Part shown: in pieces, positions 43,146 to 51,477 of the stretch | How positions within the stretch are numbered: the first letter of the stretch is position 1 | How the letters are laid out: the number at the start of each line of letters is the position of its first letter | Assembly (NCBI RefSeq): GCF_026898115.1 | Contig: NZ_CP114036.1 | Location: 4,644,001 to 4,708,000, forward strand | Reading direction: 5' to 3' | Length of the DNA stretch: 64,000 nt | Source of the DNA: Streptomyces sp. S465 | GTDB taxonomy: Bacteria; Actinomycetota; Actinomycetes; Streptomycetales; Streptomycetaceae | The notes under the pieces: generated by a model | Seen by the model: the letters and a program-made list of their open reading frames with translations, nothing else | What the model was told of the DNA's origin: nothing | Database searches by the model: none | Made by a program: the position numbers and the translations under genes

Positions 43146-43946
43146 ATGCGATACGCAGGGAGCCGGACAACGGGCCGCCGAGGCACGGCGATCGCCTCCT
43201 CGGCGGCCGCGCTGTGCCTGGGGGCACTGCTCAGCGGCTGCGGCGGGGGCGGCGACGGCTATGTCGCCGCCGGGGCGGCGGGGCCCGATGGCCGACGGGC
43301 CACGACGGCCGTACCGCCCAAGGGCGGCGTCGATCTGGTGCCCCTGGACGAGGACGGCACGGGGAACGATCGCGACGGTAAGGGCGACGCGGCCCCCGAC
43401 GCCACCGGGGACGGCAGGACGGACGGACCGGCCTCACAGGCGCCCTCGGCGTCCACGGAGGCCCGGGGCCGCACAGACGGCGGCTCAGACGGCCCAGGCG
43501 GCGCAGGCGGCGGCACAAGCAGCTCCGGGGCCCCGGGCCGCCCGGACGACGGTCCCGAGGGCGAGGCCGGCCCCGGCGAGCCCTCGCCCTCCGGGTCCGG
43601 CGCTTCGGACCCCTCTGGCTCTCCCACCCCCACCGGCCCGGCCGTCCTGGAGGTCGGCGAGCCGGAGCGCACGGCGACCGATGAGCGCTGGTGCGAGAAG
43701 GTGAAGGTCGAGTTCCGCAACACCGGAGGGACTCCGGTCACCTCGGGCACCGTCACCTTCGGCACGCATGTGATCGACATCCTCGGCATCGACTGGGCGA
43801 CGCTCGAGTCCGAGGAAGAGTTGCCCGCGCCGATCGGCGCGGGCCAGAAGAAGGAGAAGACCTGGACGGTGTGCGTGGACGACTGGCGAGTGCCGCTGGG
43901 CATGCACATCGAGACGCAGGACGTCTCGGTCACCTGGAAGCCATAA
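43146..43946 (+). CDS. Lipoprotein with Gly/Asp/Ser-rich linker (266 aa)
   Basis: Signal peptide with lipobox LCLGALLSGC (Cys at about 33), a disordered acidic/Gly/Ser/Pro linker (about 40-165), then a compact C-terminal domain (about 168-266) with ERWCEKVKVEFRNTGGTPVT and KTWTVCVDDWRVPLGMHIET; two Cys there may form a disulfide. The C-domain resembles a beta-sandwich (CBM-like) fold, but I do not recognise the family. Exported and membrane-anchored. It is downstream of the second sigma factor (79 bp) on the same strand and may be read from the same transcript. Confidence 0.82.
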   Translation: MRYAGSRTTGRRGTAIASSAAALCLGALLSGCGGGGDGYVAAGAAGPDGRRATTAVPPKGGVDLVPLDEDGTGNDRDGKGDAAPDATGDGRTDGPASQAPSASTEARGRTDGGSDGPGGAGGGTSSSGAPGRPDDGPEGEAGPGEPSPSGSGASDPSGSPTPTGPAVLEVGEPERTATDERWCEKVKVEFRNTGGTPVTSGTVTFGTHVIDILGIDWATLESEEELPAPIGAGQKKEKTWTVCVDDWRVPLGMHIETQDVSVTWKP

Positions 43947-44044
43947 GGCCGCCTCGGCAGCCGTAAGGGGATCGCGGGAGCCACAAAGCGTCGCCGGAAC
44001 CGTAAACCGGAACCGTAAAGGGGCACGGCGGCCGTAAGGAGGTT

Positions 44045-44066
44045 CGCGGGGGCTCACGCCCCCGCG
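44045..44066. terminator. Hairpin between convergent genes
   Basis: CGCGGGGGC / GCCCCCGCG, perfect 9-bp arms with a 4-base loop, between the lipoprotein gene and the small membrane protein gene. Confidence 0.75.
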
Positions 44067-44091
44067 GGAGGCGTCACGACCTCGACGCGGC

Positions 44092-44292
44092 TCAGGCCAG
44101 CGCGAGCCAGGCCACCGCGGCGACGATCACGACCGCCGCGATCACACCGACGATCACGCCAACGCGCGAACCGCCGCTCGATCCGGTGGTCGCCTGGGGC
44201 TGCCGCGTGCCCTCGTCGACGAAGGCGCGGAACATCTGGGTGGAGCCGGCCGGGTCGTAATTGCCGTTGGGGCTCTGGGGGTTGTTCGCCAT
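44092..44292 (-). CDS. Small C-tail-anchored membrane protein (66 aa)
   Basis: MANNPQSPNGNYDPAGSTQM, a polar N-terminal half, then one TM helix GVIVGVIAAVVIVAAVAWLA at the end, i.e. a tail-anchored topology. The ATG at 44292 gives this form; upstream codons in the open frame are not protein-like. Function unknown. Confidence 0.7.
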   Translation of the reverse strand: MANNPQSPNGNYDPAGSTQMFRAFVDEGTRQPQATTGSSGGSRVGVIVGVIAAVVIVAAVAWLALA

Positions 44293-44428
44293 GAGCCCCG
44301 ACCCTAGCGAACGAGCGGATTCCGGGACACCCCCGGGTCTCAGCGGTCCCTCGCTCCCCACCTATCCCACTTGACCGACTCCAGGACGACTCTTTAACGG
44401 CAATTTACCGCCCAGACCCCCCTTTCAT

Positions 44429-44472
44429 TTGCCTGTAGCAACTAACTTCTTCTATGGTTGCCTTAAGCAACT
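44429..44472 (+). promoter_or_regulatory. Twin operator sites before the MarR gene
   Basis: Two direct 15-bp copies, TTGCCTGTAGCAACT (44429-44443) and TTGCCTTAAGCAACT (44458-44472), 29 bp apart. Each contains a palindrome TTGC-N5-GCAA. Their place 24-67 bp before the GTG of the MarR gene, over the expected promoter, fits autorepression by MarR. Confidence 0.7.
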
Positions 44473-44495
44473 GATCTACCCCTCTGGGAGGTGCC

Positions 44496-44984
44496 GTGGC
44501 CACACAGCGCCACTACGAGGAGCTGGCCCGGCAGCTCAGCGCCATCGGCACCGTCAAGCGCGGACTCACCCGGGTCCTGCCGGCCGACTGCCCATCGGGC
44601 GCCGCCGTCGTCCTGATGCTCCTCGACCGCTACGGCGAGATGCGCATGGGAAAGCTCGCCGAGCTGCTCGACATCGACATGTCGGTCACCAGTCGGCACG
44701 TAGCACATGTCGCGGACCGCGGCTGGGTGGACCGCAAGCCCGACCCGCTCGACCGGCGGTCGCGGCTGCTGAGCATCAACACCAGTGGACGCACGCTGCT
44801 CGGTGAGGTGTCCGAGCGCTACACGAACGCACTCGCCAGCTGCCTGAGCGACTGGTCCGACGAGGACGTCGACCGGCTCAACGAACTTCTCGCCCGGTTG
44901 CGGACGAACTTCGGGGACACCCGGACCCGGGCTCTGCCGCAGCAGGTGGCGAGCAGCACCACCCGTACACCTTCGCAACGTTAA
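44496..44984 (+). CDS. MarR family transcriptional regulator (162 aa)
   Basis: Winged-helix regulator: DRYGEMRMGKLAELLDIDMS, SVTSRHVAHVADRGWVDRKP and the wing DPLDRRSRLLSINTSGRTLL. The N- and C-terminal helices form the dimer part. GTG start at 44496 (ATG-free N-terminus MATQRHYEELARQL read from GTG), GGGAGG just upstream. It lies 8 bp before the DHA2 transporter gene, so it is the first gene of the operon and probably represses it; an aromatic or drug-like ligand is usual for the family but unknown here. Confidence 0.93.
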   Translation: MATQRHYEELARQLSAIGTVKRGLTRVLPADCPSGAAVVLMLLDRYGEMRMGKLAELLDIDMSVTSRHVAHVADRGWVDRKPDPLDRRSRLLSINTSGRTLLGEVSERYTNALASCLSDWSDEDVDRLNELLARLRTNFGDTRTRALPQQVASSTTRTPSQR

Positions 44985-44992
44985 GGAACTTC

Positions 44993-47602
44993 ATGGCAAC
45001 GACCACACCGGACGGCGGTGTGCGGGGACCCGCGGGGCACCCCGCCCACGCCAAGCACGGCGGAGGAGGCCACCGGGCCCCACACGGCCACGGTCCGGAT
45101 TCCTCGGCACCGATGACCCACCGGCAGATCATGGAGGCGCTCTCCGGTCTGCTGCTGGGGATGTTCGTGGCGATCCTGTCGTCGACGATCGTCTCCAACG
45201 CGCTGCCCGAGATCATCGCCGATCTCCACGGCGGCCAGTCCGCGTACACCTGGGTCGTCACCGCCACCCTGCTGGCCATGACCGCCGCCACCCCGCTGTG
45301 GGGCAAGCTCTCCGATCTGTTCAGCAAGAAGCTGCTGGTCCAGATCGCTCTTGTGATCTATGTGGCGGGCTCGGTGGTGGCCGGTCTGTCGCAGAACCCC
45401 GGCATGCTGATCGCCTGCCGTGTGGTGCAGGGCATCGGCGTCGGCGGGCTCTCCGCCCTCGCCCAGGTCGTCATGGCGGCGATGATCTCCCCGCGTGAGC
45501 GCGGCCGCTACAGCGGCTACCTCGGCGCGACCTTCGCCGTCGCGACCGTCGGCGGTCCGCTGCTGGGCGGCGTGATCACCGACACCTCCTGGCTGGGCTG
45601 GCGCTGGTGCTTCTACGTCGGCGTCCCGTTCGCCGTCATCGCACTGATCGTCCTCCAGAAGACCCTGAAGCTTCCGGTGGTGAAGCGGGACGTCAAGGTC
45701 GACTGGAGCGGCGCCTTCTTCATCAGCGCCGCGGTCTCGCTGCTGCTGCTCTGGGTCACCTTCGCGGGTGACAAGTACGACTGGGTCTCCTGGCAGAGCT
45801 ACGCGATGGTCGGCGGATCGATCGTTCTCGGTCTGATCTTCGTCCTGATCGAGTCCAAGGCGAGCGAGCCGATCATCCCGCTGCGGCTGTTCCGCAACAA
45901 GACGATCACCCTCGCCTCGCTGGCGTCGCTCTTCGTCGGTATCGCGATGTTCTCCGGAACCGTCTTCTTCAGCCAGTACTTCCAGCTGGCGCGCGGTAAG
46001 TCGCCCACCATGTCGGGCGTCATGACCATCCCGATGATCGGCGGTCTGTTCATCTCCTCGACCGTTTCCGGTCAGGTCATCACCAAGACCGGTCGCTGGA
46101 AGGCGTGGCTGGTCAGCGGTGGTGTGCTGGTGACGGCGGGCCTCGGGCTGCTGGGCACCATCCGGTACGACACCCCGTACTGGCACATGGGGATCTACAT
46201 GGCGCTCATGGGCCTCGGCATCGGCATGATGATGCAGAACCTGGTGCTGGCCACCCAGAACCAGGTGGCCCCGCAGGACCTCGGCGCGGCCAGCGCCGTC
46301 GTCACCTTCTTCCGCTCCCTGGGCGGTGCGGTGGGCGTCTCGGCGCTCGGTGCGGTGCTCGCCAACCGCGTCACCCACTACGTCAAGGACGGCCTGGCCG
46401 AGCTGGGCCCCAAGGGCGCCGCACTCGGCCACGCGGGCACCGGCGGCGGTGCCATCCCGGATGTGAAGACGCTGCCCGAGCCGCTGCGCACGATCATGGA
46501 GAGCGCCTACGGCCACGGTGTCGCGGACATCTTCCTGTTCGCCGCCCCGGCCGCGCTGCTCGCCCTGCTGCTGACCCTGTTCATCAAGGAGGTCGCCCTG
46601 AAGACCAGCGCCGGATCCCAGCAGGCCGCCTCGGACGCCCCGGCTCCCCAGGCCGCGTCGGCCGACGCGGTGCCGGCCACGGCCGTCACCGACCAGGTCG
46701 CCGACCTCGAGCCCGCGCTCGTGGGCGCCCCGGCCCCCGAGGTGCACGCGCCGGACTCGAGCGGTGTCCTCGCGGCCACCGCCCCGCAGCGCCTGGCGGC
46801 CTTCGCCTCCGCCGGGGGCGGCGGCGACCACCAGCCCCGGCAGGGCGTGCACGGCTTCGTGCGGAACGCGGACGGCGGCCCCGTCGCCCGCGCCGCGGTG
46901 ACGCTGATCTCGCTCGCCGGGCGGCAGCTGGGCCGTTCGGTGGCGCACCCCGACGGCTCCTACGCCCTGGACGCGCCGGGCTCCGGTTCGTACGTCCTGA
47001 TCGCGGCGGCCGACGGCCACCAGCCGCAGGCGTCCACGATCGTGGTCGGGGAGGAACCGCTCGGCTTCGACATCGTCCTGTCGGCCACCAGCGGTCTGGT
47101 GGGCACCGTGCGCGGTGCCGCCGACGGCCGGCCGGTCGACTCGGCGATGGTCGTGGTCACCGATGTCCGCGGAGAGGTGCTGGCCACCGGAAAGACCGGT
47201 GAGCAGGGCGACTTCAGCTTCGAGGAGCTGGTCTCCGGGACCTTCACGGTCGCGGTGAACGCGCCCGGCTACCGGCCGGCGGCCCTGCCCGTCGAGGTGG
47301 GCGCCCAGGGGCTGACCCGGGTGGAGATAGCCCTTCAGGCCGGCGCCCGGGTGCAGGGCACCGTCCGGGCCGGGGCCGACCGGCGGCCCCTGCCGGACGC
47401 GCGGGTCACCCTCGTGGACGCGGCCGGGAACGTGGTCGCCACCGCCACCACCGGTGAGGACGGCGCCTACGCCTTCACCGACCTGGACGCGGGCGACTAC
47501 ACGGTCATCGCGAGCGGCTACCCGCCGGTCGCGGGGGCGCTGACGGTCTCCGGACCCGGCGTCGACGGCCACGACGTCGAGCTCGCTCACCCGGGCGAGT
47601 GA
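44993..47602 (+). CDS. DHA2-family MFS transporter fused to three carboxypeptidase-regulatory-like domains (869 aa)
   Basis: Residues about 45-545 form a 14-TM drug:proton antiporter (LSGLLLGMFVAILSSTIVSN, motif A-like GKLSDLFSKKLLVQI, motif C region ATVGGPLLGGVITDTSWLGW). After an Ala/Pro linker (about 545-620) come three beta-sandwich CarboxypepD_reg-like repeats of about 80 residues (QGVHGFVRNADGGPVARAAV; GLVGTVRGAADGRPVDSAMV; VQGTVRAGADRRPLPDARVT). With 14 TM helices the tail should be cytoplasmic, unusual for this domain type. It is regulated by the adjacent MarR gene and followed by a YceI protein with the same small domain. The substrate is unknown. Confidence 0.92.
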   Translation: MATTTPDGGVRGPAGHPAHAKHGGGGHRAPHGHGPDSSAPMTHRQIMEALSGLLLGMFVAILSSTIVSNALPEIIADLHGGQSAYTWVVTATLLAMTAATPLWGKLSDLFSKKLLVQIALVIYVAGSVVAGLSQNPGMLIACRVVQGIGVGGLSALAQVVMAAMISPRERGRYSGYLGATFAVATVGGPLLGGVITDTSWLGWRWCFYVGVPFAVIALIVLQKTLKLPVVKRDVKVDWSGAFFISAAVSLLLLWVTFAGDKYDWVSWQSYAMVGGSIVLGLIFVLIESKASEPIIPLRLFRNKTITLASLASLFVGIAMFSGTVFFSQYFQLARGKSPTMSGVMTIPMIGGLFISSTVSGQVITKTGRWKAWLVSGGVLVTAGLGLLGTIRYDTPYWHMGIYMALMGLGIGMMMQNLVLATQNQVAPQDLGAASAVVTFFRSLGGAVGVSALGAVLANRVTHYVKDGLAELGPKGAALGHAGTGGGAIPDVKTLPEPLRTIMESAYGHGVADIFLFAAPAALLALLLTLFIKEVALKTSAGSQQAASDAPAPQAASADAVPATAVTDQVADLEPALVGAPAPEVHAPDSSGVLAATAPQRLAAFASAGGGGDHQPRQGVHGFVRNADGGPVARAAVTLISLAGRQLGRSVAHPDGSYALDAPGSGSYVLIAAADGHQPQASTIVVGEEPLGFDIVLSATSGLVGTVRGAADGRPVDSAMVVVTDVRGEVLATGKTGEQGDFSFEELVSGTFTVAVNAPGYRPAALPVEVGAQGLTRVEIALQAGARVQGTVRAGADRRPLPDARVTLVDAAGNVVATATTGEDGAYAFTDLDAGDYTVIASGYPPVAGALTVSGPGVDGHDVELAHPGE

Positions 47603-47758
47603 CGAACCTCCGGGCGCGGGGCGCGCATGAGCGGAGACGCGCCCCTCGCCCGGACCGGGCGGCGGATTTTCTCCGCCGGGCCCGGAACCCGGATCCCGGC
47701 GGCGGTGTAGTGAAGGCAGGGGACGGCCTGACACCGCCGCCCGGATCCGGCGCACAGC

Positions 47759-48646
47759 ATGACGAGCAACACGGGAGCGGGAGCGAAACGCGGCATGACG
47801 ACCACAGGAGCAGGAGCAGGCGGGGGAGCGGGGCTGCGGGCCCGGATCCGCACCCGTGACGGCTGGGCGGTCCAGCACGCGGTGCTGACCGTCACCGATA
47901 TGACGGGCGCGCAGGTGCTGCGCGCGCAGGCCGACGGGGAAGGCACCGTGCGGACCGACGAGCCGCTGCCGGCCGGGCCGTACACGGTCATCGCCACCGC
48001 GGTCGGCTACGCCCCCGTCGCGTCCACGGCGATCGTCACCGCCTCGGGGCGGGTCGACCTGGGCACGGTGGTGCTGGCGCGGCAGGGCGGGGTGGAGCTT
48101 CCCCCGCCCGGCGTGTGGACGCTCGACCCGGCGCATTCGACGGTGGCCGCCGTCGCCCAGCATCTGGGGATCTCCAGCGTGCACGGGCGGTTCACGGAGT
48201 TCAGCGGGCGGATCGAGGTCGCCGAGGACGTCGAGAAGTCGCGCGTCGAGGCGGTCATCCAGGCAGCCAGCATCGACACCGGCAACACGATGCGGGACGG
48301 CCATCTGAAGTCGCCCGACTTCCTCAATGTGGAGGAGTTCCCGCAGCTGACGTACCGGAGCTCGCATCTGAGCGCGGCCGGGCCGGACCGCTGGACGGTC
48401 CACGGCGAGTTGGCGATGCACGGCGTTGTCCGCGACGTGGACCTGGACCTGACGTATCTGGGCACCGGCCCGGACCCGTGGGGCGGAGTGCGGGCGGCCT
48501 TCCGGGCCACCGCGGAGCTGCGCCGCGAGGACTTCGCGATGAACTACAACCAGGTGGTCGCGGCGGGCATCGCGGCGATCGGCACCACCCTGCGGGTCGA
48601 GCTCGACATACAGGCGGTGCAGGGCGAGGGGCTCCCCACGGCCTGA
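47759..48646 (+). CDS. CarboxypepD_reg-YceI two-domain protein (295 aa)
   Basis: N-terminal carboxypeptidase-regulatory-like domain (about 25-105: LRARIRTRDGWAVQHAVLTV, AGPYTVIATAVGYAPVASTA) fused to a YceI domain (about 115-290: GVWTLDPAHSTVAAVAQHLG, VEAVIQAASIDTGNTMRDGH, LKSPDFLNVEEFPQLTYRSS, DFAMNYNQ). YceI is a lipocalin-like barrel that binds isoprenoid chains. There is no signal peptide, so it is probably cytoplasmic. The small domain resembles the third repeat of the transporter just upstream (156 bp). Start ATG 47759; a second ATG 36 bases later is an alternative. Confidence 0.9.
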   Translation: MTSNTGAGAKRGMTTTGAGAGGGAGLRARIRTRDGWAVQHAVLTVTDMTGAQVLRAQADGEGTVRTDEPLPAGPYTVIATAVGYAPVASTAIVTASGRVDLGTVVLARQGGVELPPPGVWTLDPAHSTVAAVAQHLGISSVHGRFTEFSGRIEVAEDVEKSRVEAVIQAASIDTGNTMRDGHLKSPDFLNVEEFPQLTYRSSHLSAAGPDRWTVHGELAMHGVVRDVDLDLTYLGTGPDPWGGVRAAFRATAELRREDFAMNYNQVVAAGIAAIGTTLRVELDIQAVQGEGLPTA

Positions 48647-48794
48647 CGCCCCCGGGCCGGCGCGCCGACCCGCCGGCGCGCACCACCGGCCCCCGCGGAG
48701 CCGCGGGCGCGTACGCCCCGGGCCCGACGCCCGCGGGCGCCTACCACCGGCCCTCCAGGCCTCGCCTGCGCCACCTGGGGCCGCGGGACCGCCC

Positions 48795-48870
48795 GGACCG
48801 CGGAACCACCGGACCGCGGAACCACCGGGCCGCAGGACCACCCGGGCCGAAGGACCACCCGGGCCGAAGG
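48795..48870. repeat. 16/17-bp tandem array between convergent genes
   Basis: About five head-to-tail units (GGACCGCGGAACCACC twice, then GGGCCGCAGGACCACCC and variants) at the end of the YceI transcript, 11 bp from the TetR stop codon. A minisatellite similar in size to the one at 16160. Confidence 0.85.
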
Positions 48871-48880
48871 GGCGTCCGTG

Positions 48881-49663
48881 CTACTGGGTCCGTAGGGCCT
48901 CGATACCGGCGATCGCCAGGTCCAGGGCGAAGGTGAACTCCCGGTCGCGCATTTCCTCGACCGTGTCGCCGCCGCGGGCTTCCATGATCTGCCGGGGCTC
49001 GTCGAACTCCGGGCGGTCCTCGACCAAGTTCATCACGTCGTGGAAGAGCTCGTCCTGGCTGAGCCCCGCCGCCCGGCAGCGGGCGGCGAAGCGGGCCTCG
49101 TTGGTGCCGAAGCCGTAGACGAACTGGTAGACGAGGGCCAGCGCGCTGGTGATCTTGTCATCCGGCAGTCCGCTGTTGCGCATCACGGCCTGCGCGGCGT
49201 TGGAGAAGGTCATCGAGTTGGGCCCGATGTTGAGGTACTCCCCCAGCAGCGCCGACAGCCATGGGTGGCGGACCAGCACCTGGCGGTACTCGGAGGCGAG
49301 TTGGCGCAGCTGCTCGCGCCAGTCCCGCGGCTCGGCCAGGGTGTCCGCACAGCCCTCGGCGGGGCGGACGGCCTCCATGGGCAGGGCTATCTCGCCCATG
49401 GCGGCGTCGAGGGCGAGTTCGAGCAGATGGTCCTTGGTCTCCACGTACCAGTAGACCGACATGGCGGTCACGCCGAGCTCCGCCGCGAGCCGCCGCATCG
49501 AGAAGCCGGACAGCCCCTCGGCGTCCAGCAGCCGCATCGTCGCCGCGACGATCTTCACACGGTCGAGTCCGACCGGCTGCTGATCGCCCTTGCGCCTGGG
49601 GGTCCTGCGCTCTGAGAGCCAGACGCTGGACCGCTGGCGGGTGACACGGCTGCCGGTAGCCAT
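48881..49663 (-). CDS. TetR family transcriptional regulator (260 aa)
   Basis: TetR-class repressor: N-terminal HTH RVKIVAATMRLLDAEGLSGF, SMRRLAAELGVTAMSVYWYV, KDHLLELALDAAMGE, then a TetR_C-type ligand domain (about 100-260) with WLSALLGEYLNIGPNSMTFS. The first 35 residues are basic and extra. The ATG at 49663 has AGAGAGG upstream. It follows the DHA2 exporter on the same strand (94 bp) and probably represses that operon through the large inverted repeat at 51304-51346 (inference). Confidence 0.92.
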   Translation of the reverse strand: MATGSRVTRQRSSVWLSERRTPRRKGDQQPVGLDRVKIVAATMRLLDAEGLSGFSMRRLAAELGVTAMSVYWYVETKDHLLELALDAAMGEIALPMEAVRPAEGCADTLAEPRDWREQLRQLASEYRQVLVRHPWLSALLGEYLNIGPNSMTFSNAAQAVMRNSGLPDDKITSALALVYQFVYGFGTNEARFAARCRAAGLSQDELFHDVMNLVEDRPEFDEPRQIMEARGGDTVEEMRDREFTFALDLAIAGIEALRTQ

Positions 49664-49757
49664 GGCGCCTCTCTTTCTCCCGTGCGCTGGCACCTTCTCC
49701 AGTGCGCCGGCGCCGCACGCCCGGACCCGGCCTGCGGCGCCTCACTACCTTAAGATG

Positions 49758-51284
49758 CTATGCCGCCGGGGATTCCTGTGAAGATCGTTCGGCCCTGCTG
49801 AGCAGGAGTGCGGCCAGCACCCCGCCCGCCAGCACGGCCGCCGCGCCGACCAGCTGGCTGGTCTCGACCCCGGAGGCGAAGGCGTCCGCGACGGCCTCCC
49901 GGTCCTCTGGGGTGCGAGCCGCGGCGACGGCGGCCGGAAGCGAACCCGCTCCGGCGGCGACCGCGGGCAGCAGCGAGGCGAAGCGGGAGTTCAGCACCGC
50001 GCCCAGGACGGCGACGCCGAGCCCGTTGCCGAATTCGGTGAGCGTGCCGTTGACCCCGGCGCCCACCCCCGCCTTCTCCCGCGGGATGGCCGACATGATG
50101 GCGTTCGCCATCGCGGGCATGGCCAGCGCGATGCCGGCCCCCATCACCACCAGCCCGAAGAGCATCCCGCCGTAGCCGTCCGCGCCGAGCGTCGCGATGG
50201 CGGCCAGACCGGCCGCGAGCAGCCCCATCCCGCCGACGACCGTCAGCGCGGTGCCCAGCTTGGGCAGCAGCCGCGCTCCTATACCGGTGAGATTGAGCGC
50301 GACGATCACCACCGCGAGCGGCGCGGTGCGCAGCCCCGCGTCCAACGCGTCATAGCCGAGCACGAATTGCAGATGCTGGGTGAGCAGGAAGAACGAGCCG
50401 CCCATGCCGAAGGCGACGAGAATGCCGCCCGCCACCGCGCCCACGAACCGGCGGTTGCGGAAGAAGTGCATGTCCAGCATCGGATGGGGGATACGCCGCT
50501 CCCAGAGCGCGAAGCCGGTCAGCACGGTGATGCCGATGACGGCCGACACCAGCACCCGGTGGGAGGTCCAGCCGTGCTCAGGACCGGAGATGATCGCGAA
50601 AACGATCGAGGTCATGCCGATCGTGGAAAGCAGCGCGCCCAGCAGATCGGGGCGGTCGCCGGTCGGAACCTTCGACTCCGGCACCATCCAGACCACGGCG
50701 ACCAGCCCAAGCAGTGCGACGGGCAAGTTGATCAGGAAGATCGACCCCCACCAGAAGTGCTCCAGCAGCGATCCGCCGATCAGCGGCCCCGCGGCGATCC
50801 CGAGGGAGCTGACCGCGCCCCAGAGCCCGATGGCCTTGGTCCGTTCGTCCTCGTCGAAGACCTGCACCACGACGGCCAGCGTCGTGGTCATCAGCAGCGC
50901 TCCGCCGATTCCCATGCCCGCGCGGGCGGCGATCAGCTGACCGGGGCTCTGCGCCAGCGACGCGGCGAGCGATCCGATGCCGAACAGGGCGAGCCCGGCG
51001 ATCAGCATCTTCTTCCGCCCGTAGCGGTCGGCGGCGCTGCCCGCGGTGAGCAGCAGCCCGGACTGGACCAGCGAATAGGCGTTGATCATCCACTGGATGT
51101 CGGCGGTGCGGGCGTCCATCTCCCTGGCCAGGGAGGGGATCGCCACATTGAGGATCGTGTTGTCCAGCAACACGGTGAGCTGCGCCAGGCAGATGACGGC
51201 GAGGATCAGCCACCGTCGGGGATGGCCACCGGACGGTCGGCCGGGCGGGGCATCGGGGGCGGTATCGGCGATCGGTGCCGTCAT
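49758..51284 (-). CDS. DHA2-family MFS drug exporter (508 aa)
   Basis: 14-TM drug/proton antiporter of the QacA/EmrB type. First helix LILAVICLAQLTVLLDNTIL with the family LDxTIxNVA motif (LLDNTILNVAIPSL), motif A GSAADRYGRKKMLIAGLALF, motif C GIAAGPLIGGSLLEHFWWGS. The length is normal. The ATG at 51284 has TGGAGA upstream. It is transcribed toward the TetR gene; the promoter probably overlaps the 15-bp-arm inverted repeat. The substrate is unknown. Confidence 0.93.
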   Translation of the reverse strand: MTAPIADTAPDAPPGRPSGGHPRRWLILAVICLAQLTVLLDNTILNVAIPSLAREMDARTADIQWMINAYSLVQSGLLLTAGSAADRYGRKKMLIAGLALFGIGSLAASLAQSPGQLIAARAGMGIGGALLMTTTLAVVVQVFDEDERTKAIGLWGAVSSLGIAAGPLIGGSLLEHFWWGSIFLINLPVALLGLVAVVWMVPESKVPTGDRPDLLGALLSTIGMTSIVFAIISGPEHGWTSHRVLVSAVIGITVLTGFALWERRIPHPMLDMHFFRNRRFVGAVAGGILVAFGMGGSFFLLTQHLQFVLGYDALDAGLRTAPLAVVIVALNLTGIGARLLPKLGTALTVVGGMGLLAAGLAAIATLGADGYGGMLFGLVVMGAGIALAMPAMANAIMSAIPREKAGVGAGVNGTLTEFGNGLGVAVLGAVLNSRFASLLPAVAAGAGSLPAAVAAARTPEDREAVADAFASGVETSQLVGAAAVLAGGVLAALLLSRAERSSQESPAA

Positions 51285-51303
51285 GAGAGTCTCCAGGGGC
51301 ACG

Positions 51304-51346
51304 CTTGTACGGTGTATGGCAACACGTTTGTCATACACCGTACAAG
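51304..51346 (-). promoter_or_regulatory. Perfect inverted repeat, probable TetR operator
   Basis: Arms CTTGTACGGTGTATG (51304-51318) and CATACACCGTACAAG (51332-51346), 15 bp without mismatch, 13-bp spacer, ending 20 bp before the exporter start codon. The size and the ACGGTGTA-type half sites are typical for a TetR-class operator. Confidence 0.8.
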
Positions 51347-51477
51347 GATTGCCGGAGGACGTGCGGGGAATTTCGCCCCGCGCGCGTCGGCCGGACCGCC
51401 GGAGGGCCTGTCGGCCGGACCGTCGGCCGGCCGGCACAGGGCAGGCCGGCAAGCCGGCAGGCCGCTCATCCGCTCAT

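Noticed and set aside
44981..48841. Open frame of 1286 codons on the minus strand
   Set aside because: It is the mirror of the MFS transporter and YceI genes; its product is His/Arg/Gly-rich with no motifs, as expected from GC-rich antisense frames.
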